DNA from: Omphalotus guepiniiformis
Lineage: Eukaryota > Basidiomycota > Agaricomycetes > Agaricales > Omphalotaceae
DNA length: 64,000 nt
NCBI GenBank assembly: GCA_028554645.1
Contig: JAQOOI010000079.1
Span: 1,612,001-1,676,000 of the forward strand
Direction of reading: 5' to 3'
The notes below the pieces were generated by a model. It searched no databases, was not told the DNA's origin, and saw nothing but the letters and a program-made list of their open reading frames with translations. The position numbers were made by a program, and so were the translations under genes. Shown here piece by piece: positions 23,662-36,224 of this stretch. Positions within the stretch are counted from its first letter, which is position 1, and each line of letters starts with the position of its first letter.

Positions 23662-24432
23662 AGTTATGAAGGCGGACGTCTCCTGGGTAGTTTGTTATGA
23701 ACTCTGGTGTATTTTATGGAACTATTTGAAACGCTAGTAGACGTGTACTTTGATAGGTAGCGTTCAAAGTTTTGGACTGCGGTTACTCTGAATTCACCAA
23801 TTGTTTGAACTTTGAATGCCACGAGGAAGGAAGGAAGATTGATCATCTTCAGAAGACTAAATTGTGGATCGAGCTCACAGTTTGCTATATACTTTAGTAA
23901 CTTTACTTACTGTAAGTAATAGAGATCCGCGTGTATAGCATCTCTTGGCAGCACTGAGAATTCACCGTGCTGTTAATCTGACCTGTCCCCTTTCAAAGTT
24001 ATGAACTTCTGGTATTGAAGCAACATGACTGCTCGACTCGAGGCTTGAAGCTTGCAATGCATTGTCCATATGGCGTTATATGTTCACAAGCCTTGCTCGA
24101 ACCTAAATTACGCCGCTACATACTGTACATACCGTCTATTGAGCCACTTTATGTAAAACACTGAACTCTCTGAGGGATATGTACAAAGACTTGTTATAAT
24201 TAGTAAGCGATTGTCAGTAATGGCCCGATAATGGCCGTGACAAAGTTTTGATGAGGGTTGTTTGAAGTTTCCAATAAATGCGGAAAAGCGGACCTCAGGC
24301 TGTGACAGCGTGATCGCTGCAAAGAAAAGCACCGGGGGTCAACCTGTATGGTGACGGTGGAGCTTTCCCTTGAACCAACGACATAACGCCCATCCGAAGA
24401 ACTGCGGCATCTTAGCAGTCATTCAATAACTT
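23662..24432. other. Intergenic region
   Basis: 3' region of the SnoaL-like relic and promoter of the membrane protein at 24433. A minor 7-bp inverted repeat (ttactta/taagtaa) is near 23903. No coding frame is convincing. Confidence 0.45.
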
Positions 24433-25999
24433 ATGGTTCATCTCGCCCTTCCAGGAGCTCTTATCCTGGTTCTCCTTGAATTTCCTCTTGGCTCTTTGGC
24501 TTATTCCTGGAATTTTGGAGGCGCACCACAGCAATGCAAGAATCTGACCATCTCTATCTCGGGTTCTGATGGCCAGCCTCCCTATAGAGTCCTCATTGTT
24601 CCTTCGGGTCCTACGCCATTCTCAAACGACTCGGAAGTTAGACGCATTGTCGACAGGGAGTTTTCAGAGTCTTCTACTACTTTTCAGTTGAACTATCCCG
24701 CCGATTCACAGTTTGTCGCTGTGGTGAGTTTCTTTGTTTCCTTTGGTATGACAGTATCAGATCTCCCGCGTTTCGTGAAAGAGCAACCATTTGCAATGGT
24801 TGTATTGCTTCACCCTCTTACGGGGCTCCTGTTGTTATCGCCTTGTAATCTTCCTTTGTTGACGCGACACACCTTTTAAAGGTCAGCGATGCTTCTGGGT
24901 TTGGCTCTGGTGGTACAAGTGCTGCTGCCCAAGTGAGTTCCTCGGACGACAGCAGTTGCTTCGATGCTTCGCAACCCGTTTCGCCACTGTGGGTGTTCAA
25001 CATTTTCCCAGCAAACCAAATTGTGCAGTGTCAGGAAACGCGGATATGGTGGAATGCATCTAACGTTACAGGGTAAGTGCAATGTTACATGATATTCAGA
25101 ACGCGATACTCAAAGGTCTTTTTTGCCTTCCACTAGAACGCCTAGCTTCTTCGGCGTGATACCAGGTGGCGAATCCTTCATCGTGCCAGAAACCAATATC
25201 AATGTCACTGCAATAAATGGAGTTTCAGGAACTGGCTTCGCGTGGACACCTTCTATTCGTGGCGGCACTACGCTGCACGTTGTAGCAAACGACGGCCGCG
25301 GAAATGGGACGGGTGGAAGTTTGCGAACGACTGTTGGAGATAATATAAACAACATCAATTCTTGCTTAAATTCTGAAAGTCCGAGCTCTACTGCTGGTAA
25401 TCCTGCTGGTGGCAGTTACCCTACGGATTCCAGTGGCGATACAACGGGTAGTAGTAGCAGCAGCAGCGGGTTGGTGTTACCGATATTCTGCCATTTCTTA
25501 TCGCTGACCTTCATTTTGTAGTACCAATGTGGGCGCTATAGTCGGTGGTGTTGTTGGCGGTGTTCTCGGTCTGCTCGCACTTCTCGTCATGCTCTTCTTC
25601 GTTCGTCGCCGGAGCAAAATCCATCAGAAACAAAACGAAAAGCCTGTTGATCTATTACAAGCTGACGCTGACGAAGGTGACGAACGACCACCACGGTCGG
25701 AGTTACCGCAATATTACGAACCTGTTCCGTTCATCATGCCCGAGCCTACCGTTGACGATGGGACTGATCTACAAAGTTCGAATGGTCGGCCGATTAGTGG
25801 GAGTGAGAGGCCTTCAAGTCGGAGTGGGACGCCGGATATTGCGTCGACGTCAGCGGCGACTAGGAAGACTGCACCGAGGATATTGAGGCCTGTCAATATC
25901 ATCCAGCATGATGATGCTGGTCCTAGTGGGTCCCCTAAAGAAGCAGAAGAACCAGAGACGATCGAGTTACCACCGGCGTATACCAATATTCGGAAGTGA
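24433..25999 (+). CDS. Single-pass membrane protein with signal peptide and PPxY-type tail
   Basis: The model has four exons. The N-terminus is a clear signal peptide (LALPGALILVLLEFPLGSLAYS). The ectodomain has Cys-containing segments (WNFGGAPQQCKNLTISISG, SSDDSSCFDASQPVSPLWVFN, IVQCQETRIWWNASNVTG, GFAWTPSIRGGTTLHVV) and several N-glycosylation sites. A Ser/Gly/Thr stretch leads to one helix (AIVGGVVGGVLGLLALLVMLFFV) followed by RRRSK, which places the tail in the cytosol. The tail is Pro/Ser-rich, with PRSELPQYYEP and near the end IELPPAYTNIRK, whose LPPAY fits a PPxY motif for WW-domain ubiquitin ligases. This is a common mushroom cell-surface architecture with no assigned function. TGA is at 25997-25999. 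Confidence 0.82.
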
Positions 26000-27173
26000 T
26001 CGTTTCCGTGTATTCAACTTGGTCGGTTCTCTCGTCTCGCATTGTCTGTTGGAGGCAGGTTGGCATGAAATGTTTTAGTAATGAATCCCCCTTACACTCT
26101 GTTCTGCAGCCCTTCTTCCGATGCGAATTCTTATTCGTTCAAATCCATGAATGTTCTTCGTGTACGTTATTACGCTACCTGGTTTATTGTCTTTCGCGAG
26201 TATTTGGAGTTATCTGTAGGCTGGTTCTTTCTTCTCTCCCTACCACTTCAACTCAATTCACTTAATTTTCATTCGTCTGTTATACACAGTACCCTTTCTT
26301 CTTTCTTTGCCTGACAGGCTATTTCGTTACACATGTATTTAGTTGGTATACCAGACCCTCCATTTCTCGTTCTATCCCGTTTTCGCCATCTCTTTGTTAA
26401 TTCACCTCACCCTCACCCCTTCCATTCAGAACTCCACTTCACGACAATTTCGTATCCACTCAACAATTCGCCACAGGCCCCACCTCAAATTCAAACTCCA
26501 ATCGTCATCGTATTTATTGCAGTATCGTATTATCGTGCCCTGTCTTCTCACCTGGTGACCTTGGTTCAGCTATTTTCGTTGACCAATTGTCGTCATTACT
26601 CATTATATCATTCTCTCTCCACGTTCACGTTAAGCTTGTTTCTTTCGTCCTTTGATTTGGTGTTTTCGAGTACAGACATAGACCGGACAGACGCTTTTTG
26701 CACGTTGATTCTTATTTAATCTATACAGACCAGATCCATCTCTTCATGCAAGCGCTGTTCGCATCCTTGCGCAGCTTCCATGTTTCGTTTTCTCCCAGAG
26801 AGTATACTGTATACTCCATTCGCATATGCTTTAGCTCAAGCATTGAAGCTTGATCAGTCAGCCACGCAACAAGATTCTATAGTGATTTGGTATACTACTA
26901 TACAGCTTTTATTAGCCTTTATTCTTATGATTATGATGTCCATTACTTACCAGCAAGTGAAACGAACTTCTACAGCCTGAAATCCCCCAATTTCGCCAGG
27001 TACTTACAGTACTTATCAGCTGGGACCTGACAATGGACATTCCCAAAAAGGATAATCTATCTCCCATGTCCCACACTGTCCCAGCAAAGAACCGTACGGA
27101 CAGCAGTTGAAAAAATGATACGCCTTTTCTTTTTCTCTTTTGACGTCGTCCGTCTACGTCTGCCACGTCCACC
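26000..27173. other. Intergenic region, pyrimidine-rich
   Basis: A strongly C/T-rich plus strand from about 26040 to 26740 fits a 3' UTR followed by the next promoter. A perfect 8-bp palindrome (GAGTATAC-T-GTATACTC) lies at 26800-26816. Frames across this segment show only low-complexity Ser/Leu/Phe sequence. Confidence 0.45.
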
Positions 27174-27940
27174 ATGTCGGCCCAAGCAGTAGCTGCCCGT
27201 AGTCCACTGTGAGTTTACTCTGCTATTTCTATCATTATTGAACCTTCTGATAGGCTGAGCTTGTGCTACTGCATGTGCTGAAAACTTAAATCCAGTTCTG
27301 TCGTATTCCTCCTTCATATTGCGATGGAGATACCCGTTGCGATTCAGGGAGTCTGGTCTCCTGCTACATTACCGTTTATGCAGCTCAATAACACAGCGCT
27401 GGTAATCTTAAAGGCGAGTCTTTCCCAGCTCAGGCTTTCGGGGTCGGTGCGAAATGCTAAACAAGACTATGCGCTGCCCTTTATAGCTTTATGCAGCTTT
27501 GGTTTTAGGAACATGTATAGCTTCTTTATTATGCTTTCCTCTTCCAGGTGAGTCCAGGACGAATTCTGCATGTCTTTTTTTCTCATGAGGTGGTTTGTTA
27601 GAGTTCTTGCCGGGTAAACGAGCTTTGGCTATTGGATTATGTGTCTATCACAGTGTCTGCTCTACTGTTCTCTTCCAAGCCCCCCGATTTATCCCACATT
27701 CTTTTGGAGACATTTTCGAGGCGTACGTGGGACTTTCCTTTTGATTCTCAACGTTAGTTGACTTATCCTCCCCTTCTTTCTTCCTCGTTTTCTTTTGTAT
27801 CTGTGATTTCGAAACACAGGTATAAGGTCACACCGGAGGCAGTATGGGGGACGATGCATGGAGTTTTGGGTCTTGCGATGATGATTTGGTGGCAAGGGAC
27901 GGTACAGTTTGCGCAGATGGCTAGAGCTGCTGGGATGTAA
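27174..27940 (+). CDS. Small four-helix membrane protein (uncharacterised)
   Basis: Five exons from ATG 27174 to TAA 27940 give a hydrophobic protein of about 155 aa. Segments: MSAQAVAARSPL; VVFLLHIAMEIPVAIQGVWSPATLPF; LYAALVLGTCIASLLCFPLPEFLPGKR; ALAIGLCVYHSVCSTVLFQAPRF; YKVTPEAVWGTMHGVLGLAMMIWWQGTVQFAQM. Four membrane helices are likely. The intron at 27414-27486 starts with GC (AAG|GCGAGT) and joins LVILK to LYAAL in phase 0, so it is a GC-AG intron. I do not recognise the family; it looks like a conserved fungal integral membrane protein. Neighbours give no functional hint. Confidence 0.75.
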
Positions 27941-28438
27941 AGAAAAGTATGAAGGGTGGGGTGTATAGTTGGAGTGAATGCTCTGCGAGGAGACAATTCT
28001 GGGATTGAATGTGATATTTTTATTTATTGGTTTATGAGTGCTGATTGTGCTATGCTCAAGGGTGTATTGAGGTTTTGACGAAGGTGTGCTCTGCATTGCA
28101 CAGGACCCGCAAGGTAATGATGAGAGCGCCATTGGAATTTCTTCGAGAAGCATTTTGAGCTCGGGTTCTCCTGCCATCGCAATCCGGTCGTGTTTACGAC
28201 TAGCTTCTGTGCTGTGACACGATTGAAGACTTGACTTACTCATTTTCATGTGCTTGACATCGACGATTTCCCTGTAACCTACGGTCAAAACATCAGATAC
28301 GAACACATAAAATTTAGTCTAGGATAACGAACTTTAACTTTTGGGGTCCCTGACTACTCTGTAATTTGTATTTGTCATTGTTTGCATTAGATGCCGTAGC
28401 CACATAACGGTTTGTTGAACATCTACCCTGACCCCTCG
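27941..28438. other. Intergenic region
   Basis: 3' region of the four-helix protein and promoter of the Swi3-type gene. A 205-codon minus frame at 27689-28306 overlaps the last exons of the four-helix gene antisense and is a shadow. No other feature. Confidence 0.45.
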
Positions 28439-30651
28439 ATGGAAAGCACACCAAAGCGAGCCGGCTCTCCGACACCGGAAGAATCTGACGCCAAAAGGGC
28501 AAAAATGTCTCAGAATGCATCTCCTGTAGACCCAGAAAATGCACCAGGAAAGCGCAGCGAACTGGAACCGATCCAGTCTGGTGATGTCGCAAATTTACCG
28601 CCGGAAGGGCCGACAGAGTCTCTTCCGGAATCAGGTGGCCGCGTCAAGATGTTGAAGGCTGAAGCGGAGGAGGAGGACGGAGGAGATGTGTCTATGGGTG
28701 ACGGTGCTGATGAAGAGGCTGACTCTGCCGAGGAAAACGACGAGGAAGACCCAGCTCAGCTGGAAGCTACGCGTCAACGGCTTGAAGAGCAAGCTCGCAA
28801 GTATCTTGCTGCTCAGACTCACGAAGTTATTATTCCTTCGTATTCTGCTTGGTTCGATATGTCCAAGATTCACCCTGTCGAACGCCGCGCTCTGCCAGAG
28901 TTTTTCAATTCCAGGAATAGGTCCAAGACTCCTGCAATTTATAAGGACTACCGGGACTTCATGATCAATACTTACCGTCTGAGACCAGTGGAATACTTGA
29001 CTGTCACTGCGTGTCGACGGAATCTGGCTGGAGATGTTTGTGCTATCATGCGCGTGCACGCGTTCTTAGAACAGTGGGGTTTGATTAATTATCAGGTAAG
29101 GGTCTTCGAGCTCGAAATTTGTTTACATCTAATTTTTTTTTTCAGATTGACCCAGATTCCCGTCCTGCTACTCTCGCACCACCATTTACTGGGCACTTCC
29201 GCGTCATATTAGACACTCCTCGCGGCCTTCAGTCCTTACATCCCGGTACACGTCCATCTAATCCAGGCGCCGCTGCTCTCAACGGCCCCAGTACCCCTTC
29301 TCAAAAACCCTCCTCGTCAACACCGGCTTCTCTTGAACTCCGTTCTTCCATATACCAAACCACCAACAAAGCCTCTCGTCCAATCTCCTCATCTGAAGCC
29401 AGCGCCCTCTCTAACGGCGTCAATGGCACCGGTTCAGCTCGCACATCGGGCCTCTACACATGCGATACCTGTGGATCAGACTGTTCGTCCGTCCGCTACC
29501 ATTCACTCAAAGATAAAAACTTTGAAATTTGCGCTCCGTGCTACCTTGACGGGCGATTCCCTTCTACCATGTTCAGCGGAGACTTTGTCAAGCTCTCCAG
29601 CGCGACGGTACACGGTAACACTGATGACGACTGGACAGACCAGGAAGTGCTGCTCTTACTTGAAGGGGTGGAGATGTACGACGATGATTGGTCAAAGGTT
29701 GAGGAACATGTCAGTACGCGTACTGCACAGCAGTGTATTCGCAAGTTCCTAGAGCTTCCTATTGAGGATCCGTACTTGAACACGGAAGCTTCGATGGGTC
29801 CTCTCCGTTTCGGTCGTATACCGTTCGAGCAGGCAGATAATCCTATAATGAGCGTCGTCGCGTTCCTCGCTGGAGTCGTTAATCCAAGTGTGGCGGCGGA
29901 GGCAGCCAAGACAGCATTACATGCGCTAACGAACGGGGATAATAAGAAGGATGAGGAGGGTAAACAGGAAAAGGAGAAGGACGTTGTTCCTGCTGAGGAG
30001 GATGAAACTGCCAAAGATGGCGAAGGTAGTGATGACAAGATGGATGAAGATATGAAGGATGGCGAAGTGAAGCCAACCACTAGTAAACCTACTACTCCAA
30101 CCCCCGGTGCATCTGATAACATGGCCGTCGACGGTATAGAAAAAACATCACCTCAACCTACATCCTCATCTTCCTCATCATCATCACAACACAAACTCCC
30201 TCACTCTCAAGTCGTACGTGCGGCTGAGCTCGCGCTCAAATCCTCCGCCAAAGCCGCTCAATCCCTCGCCGATGCCGAGGACACGCACATCCGGTCTACG
30301 CTCGCGTCGTTAATCAAGCTCACGCTGACGAAGCTCGAGATGAAGATGTCGCAGTTTGAGGAGCTTGAGGAGATTTTAGAGGATGAGAGGAAGGGGTTGG
30401 AGAGTGCGCGTGTGGCGTTGGTTGGGGAGAGACTTTCGTTGAAGAAGACGCTGGATTATGTTAAAGGGGAGATTGCAAAGTTTGGGAATGGGATGGCAAC
30501 GTCGGCGCCTTCGGTTGTTAATGCTGTGAATGGAGCTTCACTAGGGACTAGTGGACAAGGAACGCAAATTAATCCAGTTGATCCTTCGGCTTCGATGGAT
30601 TCTGGTATGGGCCCTGTGGGTGATGGCGGGAGCATGTTGCAACTTACTTAG
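28439..30651 (+). CDS. SWI/SNF-RSC core subunit (Swi3/Rsc8/BAF155 family)
   Basis: Two exons, 28439-29095 and 29146-30651, with a 50-nt intron, give 720 aa. The ATG at 28439 is the first methionine; the frame upstream opens only on TTG. An acidic N-terminus precedes the SWIRM domain ([62 protein letters not shown]). Next come a ZZ-type zinc motif (CDTCG, then EICAPCY) and a SANT domain ([35 protein letters not shown]), then LPIEDPYL typical of Rsc8/Moira. The C-terminal part has an acidic linker and a charged coiled coil ([19 protein letters not shown]). It acts in the nucleus as a scaffold dimer of ATP-dependent chromatin remodellers. Domain order matches the family exactly. Confidence 0.95.
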
Positions 30652-30965
30652 ACTTGATTCGATCTCTTGAGCCAAGTTGTTATTTCGTGTGTGTTTTTTC
30701 TCGTGTAAAGTAATGTTTTTGTGTCATTAATAGTTTGCTGTCTATCTCTCCCTTTGTAGCTAGATACTGCTACTCGTGCTTCCTTTTTTATTTTTTTTCA
30801 TCTCCATTCTACTCAGACGGAATGTGAGGTATTGTATTATCAAGCAAGAAAAGTAAATCTCTAGGTGGAGTTTCTAATCACTTCTATGTCTATGACTCTA
30901 TAAGAACACCAGAACTAGTTAAAGATACAGATGGGACTTGTGTGATACACCCTATCACCCCTCAA
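30652..30965. other. Convergent 3' UTR region
   Basis: T-rich then A-rich spacer between the converging Swi3-type and transporter genes. No other feature. Confidence 0.5.
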
Positions 30966-32921
30966 TCAGAACAGATAACTCAAAGAGAACGCAGTTATCC
31001 CTGTCATCGAAAAGAACATGAGAAAATACTATTTGATGTAGCTTCAGTTGATCACGAGCAAGTCAAAGGAATGAATGCGACGAACTTGAGGCAATAAGAA
31101 CGGCGACAGATATTCTGCTGAACCGGTTCCGCTATACACCTGTGTAATGAAAACCTAGTACAGATGTGTGAGAACGATGATGCAAATGTCAAAAAAAGAA
31201 TCGCTTACTTGTGTTGTTGCGGTCGGTAGACACGAGAAGAACCTGTTCAAGTGCTCAGTCTCATGACAGCACGACAATAAATCAATAAGAACCCACATGC
31301 ACACAAACTGCAGAACCTTGTCTTCTTTTGCAATCACCCCAACATTAGTCAATCCTATAGTGATCAAAACACCCAAAATCGGCTCTACGATCATCTTGAG
31401 TGTAGCCAAGCCAAGAATAGCACCTATAGGTAATGTAGACCATTGATGATTGCGTGGGATATTCATGCGAGCAAGTGCAGAGCCGAGAGAAATCAACCCC
31501 AAAGGAACAGAAGCGTTACCCATGAAAGTAGCGAAATCCAGAATGAATGCCAAAGGAGGTGCACCATCTGGTGCGTATGGGATGTGGGAGTTTGCGGTAG
31601 CAGTGAAGAGACCTTTGAGTTCTGGGACCAGGGCAATAGGGATAGAAATGAGCATAGCGAGTGAACCAGGCGTCAGCGCGGCTTTGAGTGCCATTTTCAT
31701 TCTCGATAATATCAGCTGACGACGAGGTTGAGGCCGCCGAGGACTTGTAATGGCGGCGGCTTCCTCTTGTCGATCGCGGCCGTATTCGGACTCGTGTGCG
31801 ATGACGGTCTCGGGTGGGGAGAGTATATTTTCCGTGAGGGCAGGAGTAGCTGCACCGTCAGTTGGCACCGCAGTAGTCACGTCCTCGTGGTACGAGATAT
31901 TCCGGCTACAACTAGGACGATTCTGGAGAATTGAAGATTTATCCTTTTCTACGTCATTGTAGTGAGCTTGTGGGTCAATCTCTTTGACCTCAGGTTCCTC
32001 TGCGTCGAATTTTACTCTGCGCTGGTGTCGTATTCGAAGGAGGGCTTTAGGCCAGCCGTACAGAATTAGTTTACGTCGCTGTCGTGTTTCTTCGCGGACT
32101 TCGTCCGGTTCGACATCCGGGCCTACAAAGTCCATAGCTATCAAGTGATGGCCTCCCATCGGGAACAATGTCATCTAATAACATACGAGATCAAAGTCTG
32201 GAATTCATAGAAGGTGTATGTACTTACCATGTATACTAGGATAAATGCCGATATATAAGCCACAGAAAGTGTCTGGTCCGACCCTCCAAATGGCGCCTGG
32301 CCTGTTATACTCATGATCACAGCAGTCGCTGAATTGCCGATAAGAAACAGGAACCTCACTGCGTGGGTAGAGGGCGAACTCACGTATATCACCCCAATTC
32401 GCCCATCCACCTGCAACCAATATGCCGTATCTAAACCGGTGGGGGACCCAGAAGAACTGCTTCACCAAGTATGCCATGAAAGCGCCAAGGAGTTCGTAAA
32501 TAATCGCCACGAGAATAAGCGGGCCTAGAGCGTATCATTGAGTTTGGCGGTCATTTGGAATAAAAACGACGACTTGAAACGGCGTGCCTACCTAGGGCAC
32601 TGATGTTGTCCGGGGTGAATGCAGGGACCATTTTGGAGAACATAAGAGCAGGAAGGGTGATGTTCTGAACGATGTATAGGACTCTATCAGCCGCGACAGG
32701 TCTGCCATGATGAAAATTAGCGACTCACCAAGATAATTTGGCCAATGCTCCCAGCAGCGACGACGGGCAGGAGATCTGCTTTTGTAATGATATATCCACA
32801 TGAAACACAAAGAACCCTTCAATTTTTTATTAGATTTGAGTCCTCATCTTACAGCGATGAGTACTTACAGTCGGATAAGGGGCCGGACAGAAATCCAAAT
32901 CAAAGCTCCAGCTGAAATCAT
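30966..32921 (-). CDS. Auxin-efflux-carrier family (PIN-like) membrane transporter
   Basis: Multi-exon gene from ATG 32921 (MISAGALIWISVRPLIRL) to TGA 30966-30968. Blocks in order: VLCVSCGYIITKADLLPVVAAGSIGQI; NITLPALMFSKMVPAFTPDNISALGPL; VKQFFWVPHRFRYGILVAGGWANWGDI; SVIMSITGQAPF; LSVAYISAFILVY and LFPMGGHHLIAMDF; a hydrophilic loop of about 140 residues; then ALTPGSLAMLISIPIALVP, GNASVPLGLISLGSALARM, PILGVLITIGLTNVG, FSCLPTATTQVFITQVYSGTG. The last exon, PQYFLMFFSMTGITAFSL, comes after an intron that begins at CAA|GTTCGT; ignoring it gives a false early stop. This is the fungal branch of the family, usually endomembrane or plasma-membrane, with unknown substrate. Confidence 0.88.
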
Positions 32922-33241
32922 GATGTTTTGGTGAATAGTCGTAAGCTAAAGCAAGCTGCAGCTAGAGGCTGGCTAGAGGGTATATACAGTACGAGCATAC
33001 GCTGTCGTATACGGGCGGCGAGAAGTGAGAAAAAGAAAGGGCTTCGCACATGACAGGCATGTATGTAAAGGAAACTGCAGTACTGGAACAAGAATGAAGC
33101 GTAGCGGACGGAGCCTGGGCAGCCGGATCCCCGCATTCGGTCCGTAGAGCCGCTCCGGCGGTGAGCATAAGCGGAAAGAGGGTTTCCTATATAAGAAATC
33201 AGGGACGCCCACGGCCAGAACCATTAATTCCCCACAGTTCT
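32922..33241. other. Short intergenic region
   Basis: It lies between the transporter start and the 3' end of the first UGT gene, both on the minus strand, and should hold the transporter promoter. No supported gene. Confidence 0.45.
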
Positions 33242-35236
33242 TCAATCTACAAAATCCACAAAAAATCTCTCCAGGTTTTCTCTTGATTCTTGCCCCTTGT
33301 CCCATGTTCTTGACATCTGATCGCTCAGCTTCTCAAAATTCTCCCTGACAATCTGACCTTCCCTCTCTTTCAGACGACCAAGGACTGATCTTATCTCTGC
33401 GCGAGCCGCATCGATAGTAAAGGTTGGAGTCAAGCCATCCTTGCAGCGGTAGGGCGTACGAGTACCCCTTTCTCCTGTTCGAACTTCGAGTAATTCAAAG
33501 CCGGCCTTGTGATGAAGAGTTATCATTGTGGAATTATAAGGCTGATCCGCGCCAACAGGCCAAAAAATCCTAGATAGGGGGCGTCAGAAATTGATAGCGC
33601 ATAGTGTGTCCACCTACTTACAAAGGTACTCGGTGAGAAAGCGCTTCTTGAATGCTATTCCACCCGCCATGGGTGATAAACCAACCAGCAGCAGGATGGG
33701 CAAGAATCTGCTCCTGCGGTGCATACTTGATTGATAGAGCTATACCGCTTTCTTCAATCACCTTTCTCCTCTCGTCTGAGACATGCGCGAATGAAGAACT
33801 GTGGGCGAAGATAAAAGGTACTTGGTTCGCAAGTAGTTCGTCCAGCACAGCCCAGAATTTTTCTGGATTCTTGGGCCAATAAAGTGTTCCTAGAGATATA
33901 TAAACAAGTCAAGAGGTGGCCGCATAGAATGTCGAGCCACTACACGCACATAAAAGACGCTCTTCTGGCCGAAACGCGCCTGCATGCGATCGAGAAAGGA
34001 ATTGACCTCTTCATTGGCTCGTTCTTTGACACCCTCCGAGTTAGTCCCTGGAAGAGCCAAGGGTCCCACCGTATACCATGCCTTACCCATTGAGCTCAAC
34101 CACAGCTTTGATGCCTCTACAACAGTCTTTTCATACGCAGAACATGTCACGCATATGATGCCATCCGTGAGACGCATGTATTTCTGTCCAATCTTGACGG
34201 CATGATGCTCTTTCAAATCCATCTACCAAATTTCTGAGACAAAAATATTGGATTAAATACTTGGGGACGGTACCTCTTGAGGAAACCACTCGTAGTCATA
34301 CATGAGAGGTATGCCGGGCACACGAACGATTTCGCCTGAAACATTATCATGTTTAATCTGTAAAGCGATGGTCCTAATGAGTCTCGACACAGTGAGAGAT
34401 TAAGTTCAGTATATAAAGTTGTTCTTCTGACCTCCTCGTTGACTTCGTCTAAACTTCTTTCAGAGATTGCGACTTCCGCAGCAATCTGGAGATTGAGGTT
34501 GCCTAGTCCACCGAGCTCCCTGCATCCAAACATGCGAAGCAGAGCACCCGCCGGTGCAGTCATCCATGCGAGAACAGCCACCCGTCTTCCAGCTACTTTC
34601 CGAATTGCATCGATGGCATGACTGGCGAAAGGATCTATTACAGTCTGAGTTAAGTTTACCGTGAGTGGATGGAAGATCACTGACATCTATTATCACAACG
34701 CTTGGTGGAGGCAAAGCGCCGATACATTTTTTGGATGATTGACAAGTCAACGGCTGAGAGCGGCATAATGCGTCAAAGATTGAGGTGAAGTGCGAGACAG
34801 ATCTGACATCCATGTCATCGTACGACCCAATGTCTACAATGCTAGCAATCCTTTGGTCAGCTTTCATAGTACAAAACACATCCATCGTAAAAGATACTGA
34901 ACTTGATACGAGATCCAATAGATTTACGTCTGCTTGTGGACAGTCTGGCAAACTCATTTATGCACCTCGTATGCATCGACTTGTAAGTCAGAATGGTCAC
35001 GACTACATTGGGACGAGCTTCTGCGATATGAACTGCGAGTGCATGCGCCGGCTTGTAGTGGCCTATTAGCAACGGGCATCACAGAGTGAGAGACGAATCA
35101 AAGAGTTACGATTGGCTGGAAGTGCTTACCCCAAGAGTTAAATGCGTGAAGGACAATATGCCTATCAGCATCTTTGAAGGGTCCATTGCGGGCAGATCGT
35201 CCGAATATCTTCATCCGCGAAAATCTTGTACTCATC
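33242..35236 (-). CDS. UDP-glycosyltransferase (GT1-type), copy A
   Basis: Multi-exon gene from ATG 35236 (MSTRFSRMKIFGRS) to TGA 33242. The N-terminal domain has HIVLHAFNSWGHYKPAHALAVHIAE, the usual acceptor-side GH motif. The middle has [28 protein letters not shown] and TVGPLALPG. The donor-binding end is complete: [34 protein letters not shown], then IFWPVGADQPYN, a PSPG-like box. It would transfer sugar from a UDP-sugar to a small hydrophobic acceptor. The strand entering the donor domain, YVSFGT in copy B, is damaged: with the consensus donor at 33949 the only acceptor (33890) shifts the frame, and a weaker donor (33945) yields YVRTLYW, losing two residues. It may be a weakened or decaying copy. 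Confidence 0.8.
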
Positions 35237-36224
35237 GCCTAAAATGATTCCGGTCATCAAAATGGTATCGGGATGATTTCAGAGAGAGCCTCAACTCGAA
35301 AGTGTTCCACAGTTGTTTGATAGGTCTGTTTTACCAGGACTCGACCTTCAAGTGACAACATTGGCATTATATCCATGGTGCTTTCTTTCTTGACAAGTTT
35401 TTGTATCAGATGACGCCCACTTTGCGGCTTTGGCTTGTTGTTTATATCATCTCCGTTCAGGGACAAGCAGGGACGTGTAGCTTTACGGTGATGGGACAAC
35501 GTGAACCGGAGTAAGGTACAGGCTGGTACAGGACTCCACCAGCTGTGTATTTCAGCAGGGCACTGAGAAGTTCCTGATATGGTCGTACTTGAGAAGCCGT
35601 TTTCGGTCAGTGGAACTAAGACGCGTTCAATGGAACCACTCACCGCCTAATGTTCCCGTTTAATTCAGCCGTTGTGCCGTCTTCGAATCCGTTCGAACCC
35701 TGAATCTAACCCGTTCAGGCCGGATATAGTGTAGAAATTTATGGGAAGGTCCTAATCCGTGGTACCGACGCGATGCGGAAGCATGCAGGATAGCGTCTAC
35801 CTTGCATGTACATCATAAAGATCAAGTCAAATCATTCCTGATACAGTCTTGAGCACATGCTGTTAGGCATGTTGAGTGAACTAGACCAGGCAAGCACAGG
35901 ATGAATATTGAATGATTACAGAACGGTCGATCGAAGAGAATCATTCAAGTTCCGGTTCCTCAGATTCGGGTGACGCTGAATTAATCCGGTCAGTTCAGAT
36001 ATTCCGGAAGTTACTTAAAAAATAAAAAAGTACTCAACGTCTTTACGAGCGGCTGATCATTGAGAAGTTACTGTGACAAATATTTATCCAGATTATCCGA
36101 GAGCCCACATCAGCCCACATCTACCAGTCGAAACCAGCGAGGTACAAGTAATTATGAATTGAACACGGCGGCGGCCGTATGTAGCAGCATCAAGCGACAG
36201 CATCGAAGGAAGTTTACTACCTGT
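35237..36224. other. Intergenic region between the UGT copies
   Basis: Promoter of copy A plus 3' region of copy B. A 128-codon minus frame at 35257-35643 (begins MSGSIERVLV) has no recognisable domain and no clear splice partner, so it is not called. An AT-rich run is near 36013-36030. Confidence 0.45.

Noticed and set aside
31044..31046. Apparent stop codon of the PIN-like transporter
   Set aside because: It lies inside an intron starting GTTCGT; the conserved ending PQYFLMFFSM follows in the next exon, with the stop at 30966.
35257..35643. 128-codon minus-strand frame between the UGT genes
   Set aside because: No recognisable family and it occupies the promoter of UGT copy A; chance opening is more likely.
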